A stretch of DNA of 64,000 nt from the NCBI RefSeq assembly GCF_003075435.1, contig NZ_QCZJ01000012.1:62001-126000 (forward strand), in the 5' to 3' direction. The notes below the pieces were generated by a model. That model searched no databases. It was given only the letters and a program-made list of their open reading frames with translations, and was not told the origin of the DNA. Below, in pieces: positions 43,278-51,723 of the stretch (position 1 is its first letter; every line of letters begins with the position of its first letter). Origin of the DNA: Terrimonas sp. Lineage in GTDB: Bacteria; Bacteroidota; Bacteroidia; Chitinophagales; Chitinophagaceae. A program made the translations under genes and the position numbers.

Positions 43278-43324
43278 AAAACAGAAAAGTTTAGATGAAT
43301 GAAGCATCTAAACTTTTCTGTTTT
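43278..43324 (+). terminator. Strong intrinsic terminator (plus arm)
   Basis: A perfect 20-bp inverted repeat (43278-43297 with 43305-43324), 7-base loop AATGAAG; the right arm ends in TTTT. It begins 18 bases after the small-subunit stop codon and closes the plus arm. Confidence 0.85.
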
Positions 43325-43476
43325 ACAGGAATGCTGATCGTTATTATCAAACGCCTTTGAAATGCAGAACTACTTACACTCCTGCTCACAATAAATTAGT
43401 ATCTTTCTTATAAAGAATGCAATCATTTTCCGGCAACTCCTTTATCCAAAACAATATACTATAAGCGTTCTACATT

Positions 43477-44928
43477 ATGAACTGGCTGTTACTTTTCGAA
43501 ATACTTTATATTATCGCCCTTATTCTTGTTTGCTTCCGCATTATTTATGATACGCAGAACAATATAAAAACGCTGGCATATCTTCTGTTGGTAGTATTTA
43601 TCCCTGTAATCGGCGCAATCATATATTTCTCTTTTGGCATTAATTACAGGAAGCGAAGAATGTATGACAAAAAGCTGGTTGCCGATGATGTGCTTGCTGA
43701 AAAAATAAGGATACAATCATTGCAGTCTTCTCAAAAAACCTACAATGAAAACAAAGCGCTATTGGAAAGCAACCGTGAACTTGCTTATATGCTGGTGAAT
43801 GGCAGTATGAGCACATTAACCGGCGATAATGATGTAAAGCTGCTGATTAACGGGGAATCAAAATTTCCTGAAGTTATTGCTGCATTAGAAAAAGCAAAAC
43901 ACCATATTCATATAGAGTATTACATTTTTGAGGATGATGAAATAGGAAAAACTGTGGAGGAAATTCTTATACGCAAAGCAAAAGAAGGCGTTGAGGTGAG
44001 ATTTATATATGATGATTTTGGCAGCCGCTCTATCCGCCGCACATTGTCTAGGCGATTAAGGAGTAATCATGTGCAGACTTTTCCGTTTCATAAAATAATT
44101 TTTGTTGCACTGGCCAACCGGCTTAATTACAGAAACCATCGCAAAATAATTGTAATAGATGGAACCATCGGATTTATTGGTGGGATTAATGTTAGCGACA
44201 GGTATATTAACGCAAAAGAAAACAAGCTCTTCTGGCGTGATACTCATCTTTATATTCAGGGCTCCGGTGTAAGGTATCTCCAATATCTTTTTATGTGCGA
44301 CTGGAATTTTTGTGCTAAAGATCATTTAAAGCCAAATGAAGCGTTCTTTCCTGAATATTCATCTATACCTAAAGCAGGAAACAAAATAGTGCAGATTGCA
44401 GCCAGCGGACCAGATTCAGAAGTGCCTGTTATTTTGTTTTCTATTTTACAGGCTATTAATCTTGCCACCCAGGAAATATTAATTACCACACCCTACTTCA
44501 TCCCCGGCGAAAGTGTTATTGATGCGTTGCTGGTATCGGCAATGGGTGGCGTTAAAGTAAAAGTTTTAGTGCCTGATAAATCTGATTCCATAATAGTGAA
44601 TGCAGCCGCTAGGTCATATTACGGTGATCTCGCAAGAGCAGGTATTGAAATATATTTATACAGGAAAGGATTTGTACATGCTAAAACACTTGTTGCCGAC
44701 AGAAAGCTTTCTGTAGTTGGCACAGCTAATATGGACTACAGGAGTTTTGATCTGAATTTTGAAGTAAATGCTATTGTATACGATAAGGAAATCGCTAACC
44801 AGATGGCAGATGTTTTTTATAACGACATTAAAGACGCGGAACTGGTGGATATAGAAAAATGGGATAAGCGACCGCTTTATAAAGAGATGATAGAAAAAAC
44901 AGCAAGGCTGATTTCGCCATTATTATAA
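43477..44928 (+). CDS. cls: Cardiolipin synthase (phospholipase D family)
   Basis: Joins two phosphatidylglycerols (or related lipids) into cardiolipin in the inner membrane. Two HKD motifs: NHRKIIVIDG near residue 223 and VHAKTLVADRK near 402. Two N-terminal membrane helices (LLLFEILYIIALILVCF, TLAYLLLVVFIPVIGAIIYF). 483 residues, normal for a ClsA-type enzyme. Stands alone. Confidence 0.93.
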   Translation: MNWLLLFEILYIIALILVCFRIIYDTQNNIKTLAYLLLVVFIPVIGAIIYFSFGINYRKRRMYDKKLVADDVLAEKIRIQSLQSSQKTYNENKALLESNRELAYMLVNGSMSTLTGDNDVKLLINGESKFPEVIAALEKAKHHIHIEYYIFEDDEIGKTVEEILIRKAKEGVEVRFIYDDFGSRSIRRTLSRRLRSNHVQTFPFHKIIFVALANRLNYRNHRKIIVIDGTIGFIGGINVSDRYINAKENKLFWRDTHLYIQGSGVRYLQYLFMCDWNFCAKDHLKPNEAFFPEYSSIPKAGNKIVQIAASGPDSEVPVILFSILQAINLATQEILITTPYFIPGESVIDALLVSAMGGVKVKVLVPDKSDSIIVNAAARSYYGDLARAGIEIYLYRKGFVHAKTLVADRKLSVVGTANMDYRSFDLNFEVNAIVYDKEIANQMADVFYNDIKDAELVDIEKWDKRPLYKEMIEKTARLISPLL

Positions 44929-45075
44929 TGATATAATTTTTCAGCAGAGATATTTCCGTATTCAATATACTCACCGCTTACCCGCAAATTCAATTTTTAT
45001 TATCACCCCCCATTTTAATAATTTCGCTGCCTGTTCTACTATTTAAACCCCGGATATTCCACTAATTTTTGAACG

Positions 45076-46719
45076 ATGAAAGCAAGAGTTCTGAAAATAC
45101 ATCCCAAGGATAATGTATTGGTTGTCCTCACAAACCTGAAAAAAGGTGAAGTAATTGAGCATAACGGAAACAGTTATACGCTGGTTGATGATGTTGACGC
45201 CAAGCATAAGTTTTTTATTGACGATATGAAGGCCGGCGACTCTGTATATATGTATGGCGTGCTGGTAGGTAAAATCCAGTTTGATGTGCCGAAAGGCGGC
45301 AGAATGACAACCGATAATACCAAACATGCGGCTGATGCTTATGCTTATCGTGCTGCAAAATATGAGTGGCATGCGCCGGACGTATCAAAATTTGCCGGCA
45401 GAACCTTTAATGGTTACAAACGTAGCGATGGAAGAGTGGGAACGGCCAATTACTGGCTTTTTCTGCCCACCGTGTTCTGCGAAAACAGGAATCTTGATGT
45501 AATAAGGGAAGCTTTGCACAATGAATTGGGATACGCCGTAACTGATAAGTATAAATCCTATGCTAAATCTTTGGTGGATGCCTTTAAAGAAGGTGCAGAT
45601 CTGGGCAGTGTTGATATCACAGCTTTACAACCCGATCCTAAACAACGCAGGGTATTTAAAAATATAGATGGCATAAAATTCCTGAATCACCAGATGGGTT
45701 GCGGCGGTACCCGGCAGGATGCCAAAACGCTGGGTGAATTGCTCGCTGCCTATTCTGATCATCCTAATGTTGGGGGTATTACCGTGTTGAGTCTGGGTTG
45801 CCAGAACCTGCAGGTGCAGGACTATCTGAAATATTTGAAAGAAAGAAATCCTGGTTTTGATAAACCGTTATATGTTTTTGAGCAGCAGCAATCACAAAGT
45901 GAAGAGCAACTGGTGGCAGAAGCTATTCGTAAAACTTTTGAGGGGCTTGTTGAATTAAATAAACTCGAACGTACTCCCGCTCCTTTATCGGAAATGTGTG
46001 TAGGCGTTAAGTGTGGCGGCAGTGATGGATTCAGTGGTATATCTGCAAACCCGGCGGTGGGCTATTGCGCAGACTTACTGGTAGGGTTAGGCGCAAAAGT
46101 GTTATTGGCTGAGTTCCCGGAATTGTGTGGGGCAGAGCAGGAGCTGATTGACCGTTCGGTGGATGAAGCAACTGCCCAAAAATTTATTACGCTTATGCGT
46201 AACTATGATGAGCTGGCACATAAAGTGGGTTCTGGATTTCACATGAACCCTTCTCCCGGTAATATTAAAGACGGGTTGATCACTGATGCTATAAAATCAA
46301 CCGGTGCTGCTAAGAAAGGCGGTACATCTCCTGTGGTTGATGTGCTGGATTATACAGAGAAAGTGAAAAAACCGGGATTGAGCCTGGTTTGTACACCGGG
46401 CAATGATGTGGAAGCAACAACCGGTAAAACGGCCTCTGGTGCTACATTGATATTGTTTACTACCGGACTGGGAACGCCAACCGGTAATCCTGTTTGCCCA
46501 ACCATTAAAGTAGCCACCAATTCATCTTTGGCAAGAAGAATGAAAGATATTATTGATATAGATACCGGCGGAATTATTGAAGGAGAAAAAACCATTGAAC
46601 AAATGGGAGAAGAGATACTGGAATACTGTATAAAAGCAGCCAGTGGCGAAGTAATTCCCAAAGCCGTACAGCTCAACCAGGATGATTTTATTCCGTGGAA
46701 GAGAGGAGTATCTTTGTAA
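45076..46719 (+). CDS. UxaA family (altronate dehydratase-like) enzyme
   Basis: A 547-residue dehydratase that joins an N-terminal SAF domain (about 1-95) to the UxaA catalytic part. Landmarks: GYKRSDGRVGTANYWLF (start of the catalytic part), HQMGCGGT, LSLGCQN, VKCGGSDGFSGISANPAVG, GTSPVVDVLDYTEK and the C-terminal SGEVIPKAVQLNQDDF; conserved Cys and Gly residues bind the metal. Altronate, galactarate and related sugar acids are family substrates. With the SDR 98 bases downstream it forms a small sugar-acid unit; the sugar is unknown. A near -7 box (TAATTTTTG) ends 4 bases before the ATG. Confidence 0.9.
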   Translation: MKARVLKIHPKDNVLVVLTNLKKGEVIEHNGNSYTLVDDVDAKHKFFIDDMKAGDSVYMYGVLVGKIQFDVPKGGRMTTDNTKHAADAYAYRAAKYEWHAPDVSKFAGRTFNGYKRSDGRVGTANYWLFLPTVFCENRNLDVIREALHNELGYAVTDKYKSYAKSLVDAFKEGADLGSVDITALQPDPKQRRVFKNIDGIKFLNHQMGCGGTRQDAKTLGELLAAYSDHPNVGGITVLSLGCQNLQVQDYLKYLKERNPGFDKPLYVFEQQQSQSEEQLVAEAIRKTFEGLVELNKLERTPAPLSEMCVGVKCGGSDGFSGISANPAVGYCADLLVGLGAKVLLAEFPELCGAEQELIDRSVDEATAQKFITLMRNYDELAHKVGSGFHMNPSPGNIKDGLITDAIKSTGAAKKGGTSPVVDVLDYTEKVKKPGLSLVCTPGNDVEATTGKTASGATLILFTTGLGTPTGNPVCPTIKVATNSSLARRMKDIIDIDTGGIIEGEKTIEQMGEEILEYCIKAASGEVIPKAVQLNQDDFIPWKRGVSL

Positions 46720-46817
46720 AAGTGGTAACTGAACCATAAACTAAAACCATAAACTTTAAACCTGTTTCCGCAACCCGCACAATCTCAAATTTAAAATTTC
46801 AAATCAGAAATCTCATC

Positions 46818-47591
46818 ATGTTCACACTTAACAACAAAACCGCCATTATTACCGGTGGGGGAAGCGGAATAGGAAAGGCTATTACAACAGTTTTTGCAAG
46901 GCAGGGAGCGCAGGTATATGTGCTTGATATGGATGAAAAAGGCGGCAGCGCTACCGTGCAGGAAATAGTTGATGCAGGTAACAAAGCCGCGTTTTATAAA
47001 TGCAATGTTGCCGATCAGAAAAACGTGAAGGCAGTAGCGGCAGAAATTACCGCTAAACATGGTTCAATTGATATCCTGGTGAATAATGCGGGTATTGCTC
47101 ATGTAGGTCAGGCGGATAATACCAGTGAAGAAGATTTTGACCGTATTGTATCTGTAAATATCAAAGGCGTATACAATTGCCTGCATGAAGTCATTCCCTT
47201 TATGAAAGAAAAAGGCGGTTCTATTTTAAATATGGCTTCTATTGCCGCAATGGTGGGTATACCCGACAGGTTTGTTTATTCAACTGCCAAGGGAGCTGTA
47301 GCCGCCATGACGCTTTCTGTGGCTAAAGATTACATGAAGTACAATATCCGTTGCAACGCTATTTCGCCGGCAAGAGTGCATACACCTTTTGTTGACGGTT
47401 TTCTGGCAAAGAATTACCCTGGCAAAGAAGCGGAAATGTTTGAAAAACTTTCTAAAACCCAGCCGATAGGGAGAATGGCAAAACCGGAGGAAATTGCTTA
47501 TCTCGCCTTATACCTTTGTTCAGACGAAGCTTCTTTTATTACCGGTTGTGATTACCCGATTGATGGAGGCTTTGTTAAATTAAATAACTGA
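46818..47591 (+). CDS. SDR family oxidoreductase
   Basis: A 257-residue short-chain dehydrogenase. The cofactor motif is TGGGSGIGKA (14-23), the NNAG motif is in ILVNNAGIAH, the catalytic Ser is in ILNMASIAAM, and Tyr-x3-Lys is VYSTAKGAVA. IDGGFVKLNN is the typical C-terminus. Acts on a sugar or sugar acid, most likely together with the UxaA-type dehydratase upstream; the substrate is inferred only from the pairing. Confidence 0.93.
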   Translation: MFTLNNKTAIITGGGSGIGKAITTVFARQGAQVYVLDMDEKGGSATVQEIVDAGNKAAFYKCNVADQKNVKAVAAEITAKHGSIDILVNNAGIAHVGQADNTSEEDFDRIVSVNIKGVYNCLHEVIPFMKEKGGSILNMASIAAMVGIPDRFVYSTAKGAVAAMTLSVAKDYMKYNIRCNAISPARVHTPFVDGFLAKNYPGKEAEMFEKLSKTQPIGRMAKPEEIAYLALYLCSDEASFITGCDYPIDGGFVKLNN

Positions 47592-47658
47592 TGTCTTCTC
47601 TTTTATTGCAAAGCAATTTTTGAAAAGCTAATTTCGTTTGCAAATCAAATAGCACAAC

Positions 47659-48561
47659 GTGAAGTTTTACCTGTTTTGCATACTGATATGTTTGGGGATC
47701 ATTTCCTGTAAAAAAGAAGATGAAGTGGCTGTTGAACCTAATTTAATTTTCAGGTTCAGGTTTGATTCTACTCAGGAGCGCTTAAATAATATAGGGCAAC
47801 CGTCAGCATTGCCGGAAGATCATGGAGCGCAAAGCCCGGCAATAAGCAAAATGAGCGTTCATTATATTGAGCTTGTTCCTTCAAATACTACCACATTGGG
47901 TAACGGTGCTGTTATTTATAAAGGGGAAGAAACAGCCCTTGGCGGCGATAGCGCTATTTATTTTGACAGATCGGTGCTTGCCGGGAATAATGAAGTGTTT
48001 TTTGCTATTCCTTTAAAAGATGTTGCGGCCGGAACATATGAATGGTTGCGCCTGTTGCCGGCTTACCAGCATTGTACCATACAATATCATGTAGATGAAA
48101 ACATTGGCGATACATTGCATATTGACCAGGACTTTTCGGGCACGCTTGCTTCTTTTATTGGCTATAATACTTATATCACCTCATATCAAATCAATTCGCA
48201 GGTTATCGGTATAAACGAAAACCGCAGCCAGGGGTATTGGGGATTTGAGAGCAATATCAGCTACGAGGATTTCAGTAAAGTAGATACTATTTTCGGGCAG
48301 GCGGCTGTAACTACGGAGGTCAATCCGATCTATACCACGTCGCCTGTTCCGGCAGGTTCAGGTGTGGTTACCGGGGCTTTTGCAGGCAGCAAACTAACCA
48401 TAACCGGCAAAGAAACAGAGAACATTATTATAGAAGTGGCTGTTTCTACCAATAAAAGCTTTGAATGGCAGGAAGTAGTAAAGAACGGTAAATGGGATCC
48501 GGCAAAAGGGGAAACAGTGGTGGATATGGGCGTAAGAGGAATAATTCCAACGGTTTGGTAG
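47659..48561 (+). CDS. Lipoprotein of unknown function
   Basis: A 300-residue protein from a GTG codon. A lipobox (CLGIISCKKEDE, Cys17) follows a short hydrophobic stretch. The body is beta-rich: NLIFRFRFDSTQERLNN at the start resembles the opening of MbnP-like copper-associated lipoproteins, but I cannot confirm the match. The last 80 residues (VTGAFAGSKLTITGK...) look like a second sandwich. No partner genes nearby. Function unknown. Confidence 0.75.
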   Translation: MKFYLFCILICLGIISCKKEDEVAVEPNLIFRFRFDSTQERLNNIGQPSALPEDHGAQSPAISKMSVHYIELVPSNTTTLGNGAVIYKGEETALGGDSAIYFDRSVLAGNNEVFFAIPLKDVAAGTYEWLRLLPAYQHCTIQYHVDENIGDTLHIDQDFSGTLASFIGYNTYITSYQINSQVIGINENRSQGYWGFESNISYEDFSKVDTIFGQAAVTTEVNPIYTTSPVPAGSGVVTGAFAGSKLTITGKETENIIIEVAVSTNKSFEWQEVVKNGKWDPAKGETVVDMGVRGIIPTVW

Positions 48562-48631
48562 CTTCCGTTCATCCTTTCTTAACAAAAAGCTTCAGCCCTG
48601 TTTTGTATATTAGTATCAGAAAACATTGCAA

Positions 48632-48736
48632 ATGCCCTTCTCCTATACCATATTCAGCAGCAGCGCTATCATAATAATGGTAGTGATATTGGTAGTGAAC
48701 CAGGCGGTAAAAAATATTTACAAAAAACGCCCCTAA
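48632..48736 (+). CDS. Possible 34-residue membrane peptide
   Basis: ATG at 48632 opens MPFSYTIFSSSAIIIMVVIL and continues to a basic end (KNIYKKRP): one predicted membrane helix with positive charges at the C-terminus. The stop codon falls inside the minus-strand terminator hairpin. Such short single-helix peptides can be real but are also common by chance. Confidence 0.3.
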   Translation: MPFSYTIFSSSAIIIMVVILVVNQAVKNIYKKRP

Positions 48737-48752
48737 CCTGCTGTTAGGAGCG
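48728..48752 (-). terminator. Intrinsic terminator of the protease operon
   Basis: CGCCCCTAAC (48728-48737) and GTTAGGAGCG (48743-48752) pair with one G-T-type mismatch; loop CTGCT. On the minus strand it is followed by TTTTTT. It lies 40 bases after the protease stop and ends the three-gene minus-strand unit. Confidence 0.7.
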
Positions 48753-48792
48753 TTGAATCATCTGATCTCTGCAGTATAGTTTTTTATGCCGT

Positions 48793-50964
48793 TTATTTAA
48801 TGATAAGCTGCTGAGATGAAATATTGTTTCCATTTTTTATTACAACAAAGTATGCACCTTTAGCAAGCCCGCCGATATTCAGCTTAACTTGTTTTTGCCC
48901 TTTTACATTCCTGCTTTTTGTTATAAGCGCCTGGTTAACATTATATACCGCAACCTCATAGCTCAGGTCTTCATCCCAGGCTGCTTTTCCTTCAGGCGCA
49001 TTTTCATCTTTTACCGCCGTTACGGTTACATAATCATTTGCCGGGTTAGGTGAAAGGAGGTATCCATAGCCACCGGAGCTAACCGTAAAAGATACCGTTC
49101 TGCTGGTAGCGCCGCAACTGCCTGTTCCGCTCATATAAAAATCAGCGCTTTGCCCTGCTGATAAATTCATAGTGAGAATTTTGCCTGAGCTGTTATAGTA
49201 CCACGTGCCAGAACCGGAAGTTCGGGTGCAGCTTATGGAGGTTGAGCCTGGTAGCACCAGGTCTACATCGGCAGTGCCGGCTTTAATGAAATTAACGGTA
49301 TTCATTTGCTTATTAGCCTGCCCGGTCTGCCTTATGGTACCGCCGATACCTGAAGCTGCTACATTAATATTTATATTTTCGGTATAAACAACGCCGCATA
49401 CAGTTCTTGTAAGGGTTAAAACGCCGGTACCGTTATACCCGGGGCTTACAGTAACCTGGTTAGTACCCTGCCCTGAAAGAATATTTAGCTTATCATTAAC
49501 TGCCCAGGTATAAGTAGTACCTGCCGTAGCAGTAACTGTAAAGATGCGGTTTGAATAACTACACCATGTACTGACATCTCCGGTTATGACCGGAGGCACT
49601 AACGCTGACACATTGGTAGTATTGGTTGTTATGGTGCCTGTGTTATTTGGATCAAGCCAGTTGCTGAGCCTGGTGGCATTAGTGCCACCACCTGCCCAGG
49701 AAATATCAAAGCGACCGCCATATTTGCTAACCTGCTGACAAACGGGAAGGTTTGCGTCATCAATTCCAAAATGCTGTCCTATAATTCTGTGGTTTTGGTC
49801 GAAATAGGGCGAACCGGAAGATCCGCCTTCCGTTGTGCCATTATCTGTTAGTAAATGCCAGCATTGTGCGCCTGAAAAATTGCCGAATGTAGGGGCATTT
49901 ATATCGTTCGTTATTTTCATTACATCACCTTGTGGATGATGAATAAGTGTAGTTTGTGTAATTCCATTCGTATTTCTATTCCATCCTGCATAATTAATAC
50001 CAGAGGTTGTGGGCGGGGTGTTATTTAATTCTATCAAACAAAAATCTGAACCTGCCCAGTTAGCTCGTAATGTGGAACCATTATATGTTACGCCATTTGA
50101 ATTTTGTGAAGGGTCGCATGTAGGACTCCAGGCCTGGAATGTAAATCGCCATGCGGCTACATTTTGCTGTGGTAGATTTGGAGGATTAAAACAATGGTTT
50201 GCTGTCAGATAAAATGGTCTATTTGTATTGCATGTATTCATTACTAAACAACCACTGCACCATGCGCTTCCATTATCACTAAGTAATAATGAAACAGAAT
50301 TTCTCTCGTTTTGCCATCCATTGCCCAATGGGCATAATACATTAATTTCACAGGCGGCTGATTGCCCGAACCCTGACACCTGATATACCTCTTTATATCC
50401 GTAGGCAATATTATTTGAGTGTAGAATAAGTCTTTTTAATGTTGAGATGGGTGTTTTAATTTCAGTTATAAGAAACTCCCCTTTAAGAACCCAGCTTCCC
50501 CATATGTTGTTAGCGTTATTTTCAGCTTCTGTTATAGGCCCGGTAATCATATTCCCTCTTTCGTTGTATATATACATTTCTGTCTTTTCCGGCAAATAGA
50601 AGCTGTCAAAATTTATGCTTGAGGACAATGCGCCATTGAGTTTGATGGAAAATTTTCCATAAGCAAAAGTATCATCATAATTCCATTCTATTAATTTAGT
50701 AAAATCCAGATCAATTTGGATCGGAACTGCTATCTGGAATGGTTGAACTTCGGCTGTTGCAGTGTTTCTTTTCTTTTCAGCCTGCAATAAATCAGGAATA
50801 TTTTTAGCAGGGATTTCAAAATCAATTTTAGATTTATAGGATCTAATAAACTTTCCTGTTTCGCTTATCAATTCGCTACTGTTAATGTTGGTGCTTACCT
50901 GAGCTTTTGATAAAAGGCAAAGTATTAGTAACGGTAATACTAAGATTTTTTTAATAGGTTTCAT
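48793..50964 (-). CDS. Secreted lysyl-endopeptidase-like serine protease with type IX sorting domain
   Basis: A 723-residue protein. Signal peptide (LVLPLLILCLLSKAQ), a propeptide of about 180 residues, then a chymotrypsin-fold domain starting near SGFGQSAACEINVLCPLGNGW. Its segments match the layout of Achromobacter lysyl endopeptidase: TANHC (His257), SDFCLIELNN (Asp307), WAGWNR, IHHPQGD, EGGSSGSPYF (Ser383) and RLSNWLDP. Two further beta-sandwich regions follow, and the C-terminus (LSPNPANDYVTV ... AYFVVIKNGNNISSQQLIIK) is a type A type IX sorting domain. The protein is therefore sent to the surface or released through the system whose motor (gldK-N) is encoded at the window's end. Confidence 0.92.
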   Translation of the reverse strand: MKPIKKILVLPLLILCLLSKAQVSTNINSSELISETGKFIRSYKSKIDFEIPAKNIPDLLQAEKKRNTATAEVQPFQIAVPIQIDLDFTKLIEWNYDDTFAYGKFSIKLNGALSSSINFDSFYLPEKTEMYIYNERGNMITGPITEAENNANNIWGSWVLKGEFLITEIKTPISTLKRLILHSNNIAYGYKEVYQVSGFGQSAACEINVLCPLGNGWQNERNSVSLLLSDNGSAWCSGCLVMNTCNTNRPFYLTANHCFNPPNLPQQNVAAWRFTFQAWSPTCDPSQNSNGVTYNGSTLRANWAGSDFCLIELNNTPPTTSGINYAGWNRNTNGITQTTLIHHPQGDVMKITNDINAPTFGNFSGAQCWHLLTDNGTTEGGSSGSPYFDQNHRIIGQHFGIDDANLPVCQQVSKYGGRFDISWAGGGTNATRLSNWLDPNNTGTITTNTTNVSALVPPVITGDVSTWCSYSNRIFTVTATAGTTYTWAVNDKLNILSGQGTNQVTVSPGYNGTGVLTLTRTVCGVVYTENININVAASGIGGTIRQTGQANKQMNTVNFIKAGTADVDLVLPGSTSISCTRTSGSGTWYYNSSGKILTMNLSAGQSADFYMSGTGSCGATSRTVSFTVSSGGYGYLLSPNPANDYVTVTAVKDENAPEGKAAWDEDLSYEVAVYNVNQALITKSRNVKGQKQVKLNIGGLAKGAYFVVIKNGNNISSQQLIIK

Positions 50965-50980
50965 ACAATTGGTTTTTAGT

Positions 50981-51712
50981 TTAAAGGTTATATTGACATG
51001 AAAAGCTTAGTCCTGCAGAAAATATGTTTTGGGCTATTCGTTGTTCATTTTGCTCGTAATTATTGCCGATAAATATTTCGTCTTTATACCAATGGGAATA
51101 AACAGGAATGATAAGATTTGTTCCAAAAGATATTTTTGGGGATATGCTTCTTTCAATACCAAGATCACAGATTATCAAGTTCCCTACCGGCATGGATCTT
51201 CGGTTAATTTGCCATACCTTATTATCATTGTTTACTATGTATTTTTGACGAAAGGAGTTTAAAAAGTTATAGCTAACACAACCGTTTAATATTAGGTTAT
51301 TGTTTACTGCTTTTTTATAGCCTGCTACCGCAAACAAATGAATATTGTTGTAAATGTATGACTGAGTAGCGTATCCTAATTGTCCCGGATTGTCATTATA
51401 GTTAAATGGTCTCCTTATTTTGAAGTTTTGTTGAAAATAACCGATTCCTAATTTCCAATAGACGCTCTTATAAAATGATTGAGAATAGTTAATATTCACC
51501 CCATAACTTATAGCACTTCCTTTTGGATGTTTTGGATTTCCTAATTGATAATAGGTGCCTTGGGAATTATTCCAGATGGCAGGAATGGAAATGCCAATAC
51601 TTCTTGTTCCGAAGTTTGGAATTGCTTTATTTGCCTTTACTTGTGCCATTGGCAATGAAATAATAAGAAATAAAAAACATGGCATTGGTAGTAGTGATTT
51701 GTGAATTTTCAT
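50981..51712 (-). CDS. Outer-membrane beta-barrel protein (paralogue 1)
   Basis: 243 residues from the ATG at 51712 (the frame is open to 51778, overlapping the upstream gene; the shorter start gives a clear signal peptide MKIHKSLLPMPCFLFLIISL ending LPMAQ). Alternating-residue strands throughout, ending FSCQYNL. It is similar in layout to the next gene upstream: both have a YGVNI/YGVSI strand, a K..GIGYF/K.ALGYY strand and a 'P.YS.W..DE..IGNN.E'-like C-terminal part. 16 bases upstream of the protease gene, so probably one operon. Function unknown. Confidence 0.75.
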   Translation of the reverse strand: MKIHKSLLPMPCFLFLIISLPMAQVKANKAIPNFGTRSIGISIPAIWNNSQGTYYQLGNPKHPKGSAISYGVNINYSQSFYKSVYWKLGIGYFQQNFKIRRPFNYNDNPGQLGYATQSYIYNNIHLFAVAGYKKAVNNNLILNGCVSYNFLNSFRQKYIVNNDNKVWQINRRSMPVGNLIICDLGIERSISPKISFGTNLIIPVYSHWYKDEIFIGNNYEQNEQRIAQNIFSAGLSFSCQYNL

Positions 51713-51723
51713 ATGCTTAGTAT

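Noticed and set aside
36012-43324. Polysaccharide utilisation locus with SusC/SusD
   Set aside because: No TonB-dependent receptor, SusD lipoprotein or classical glycosidase is coded here.
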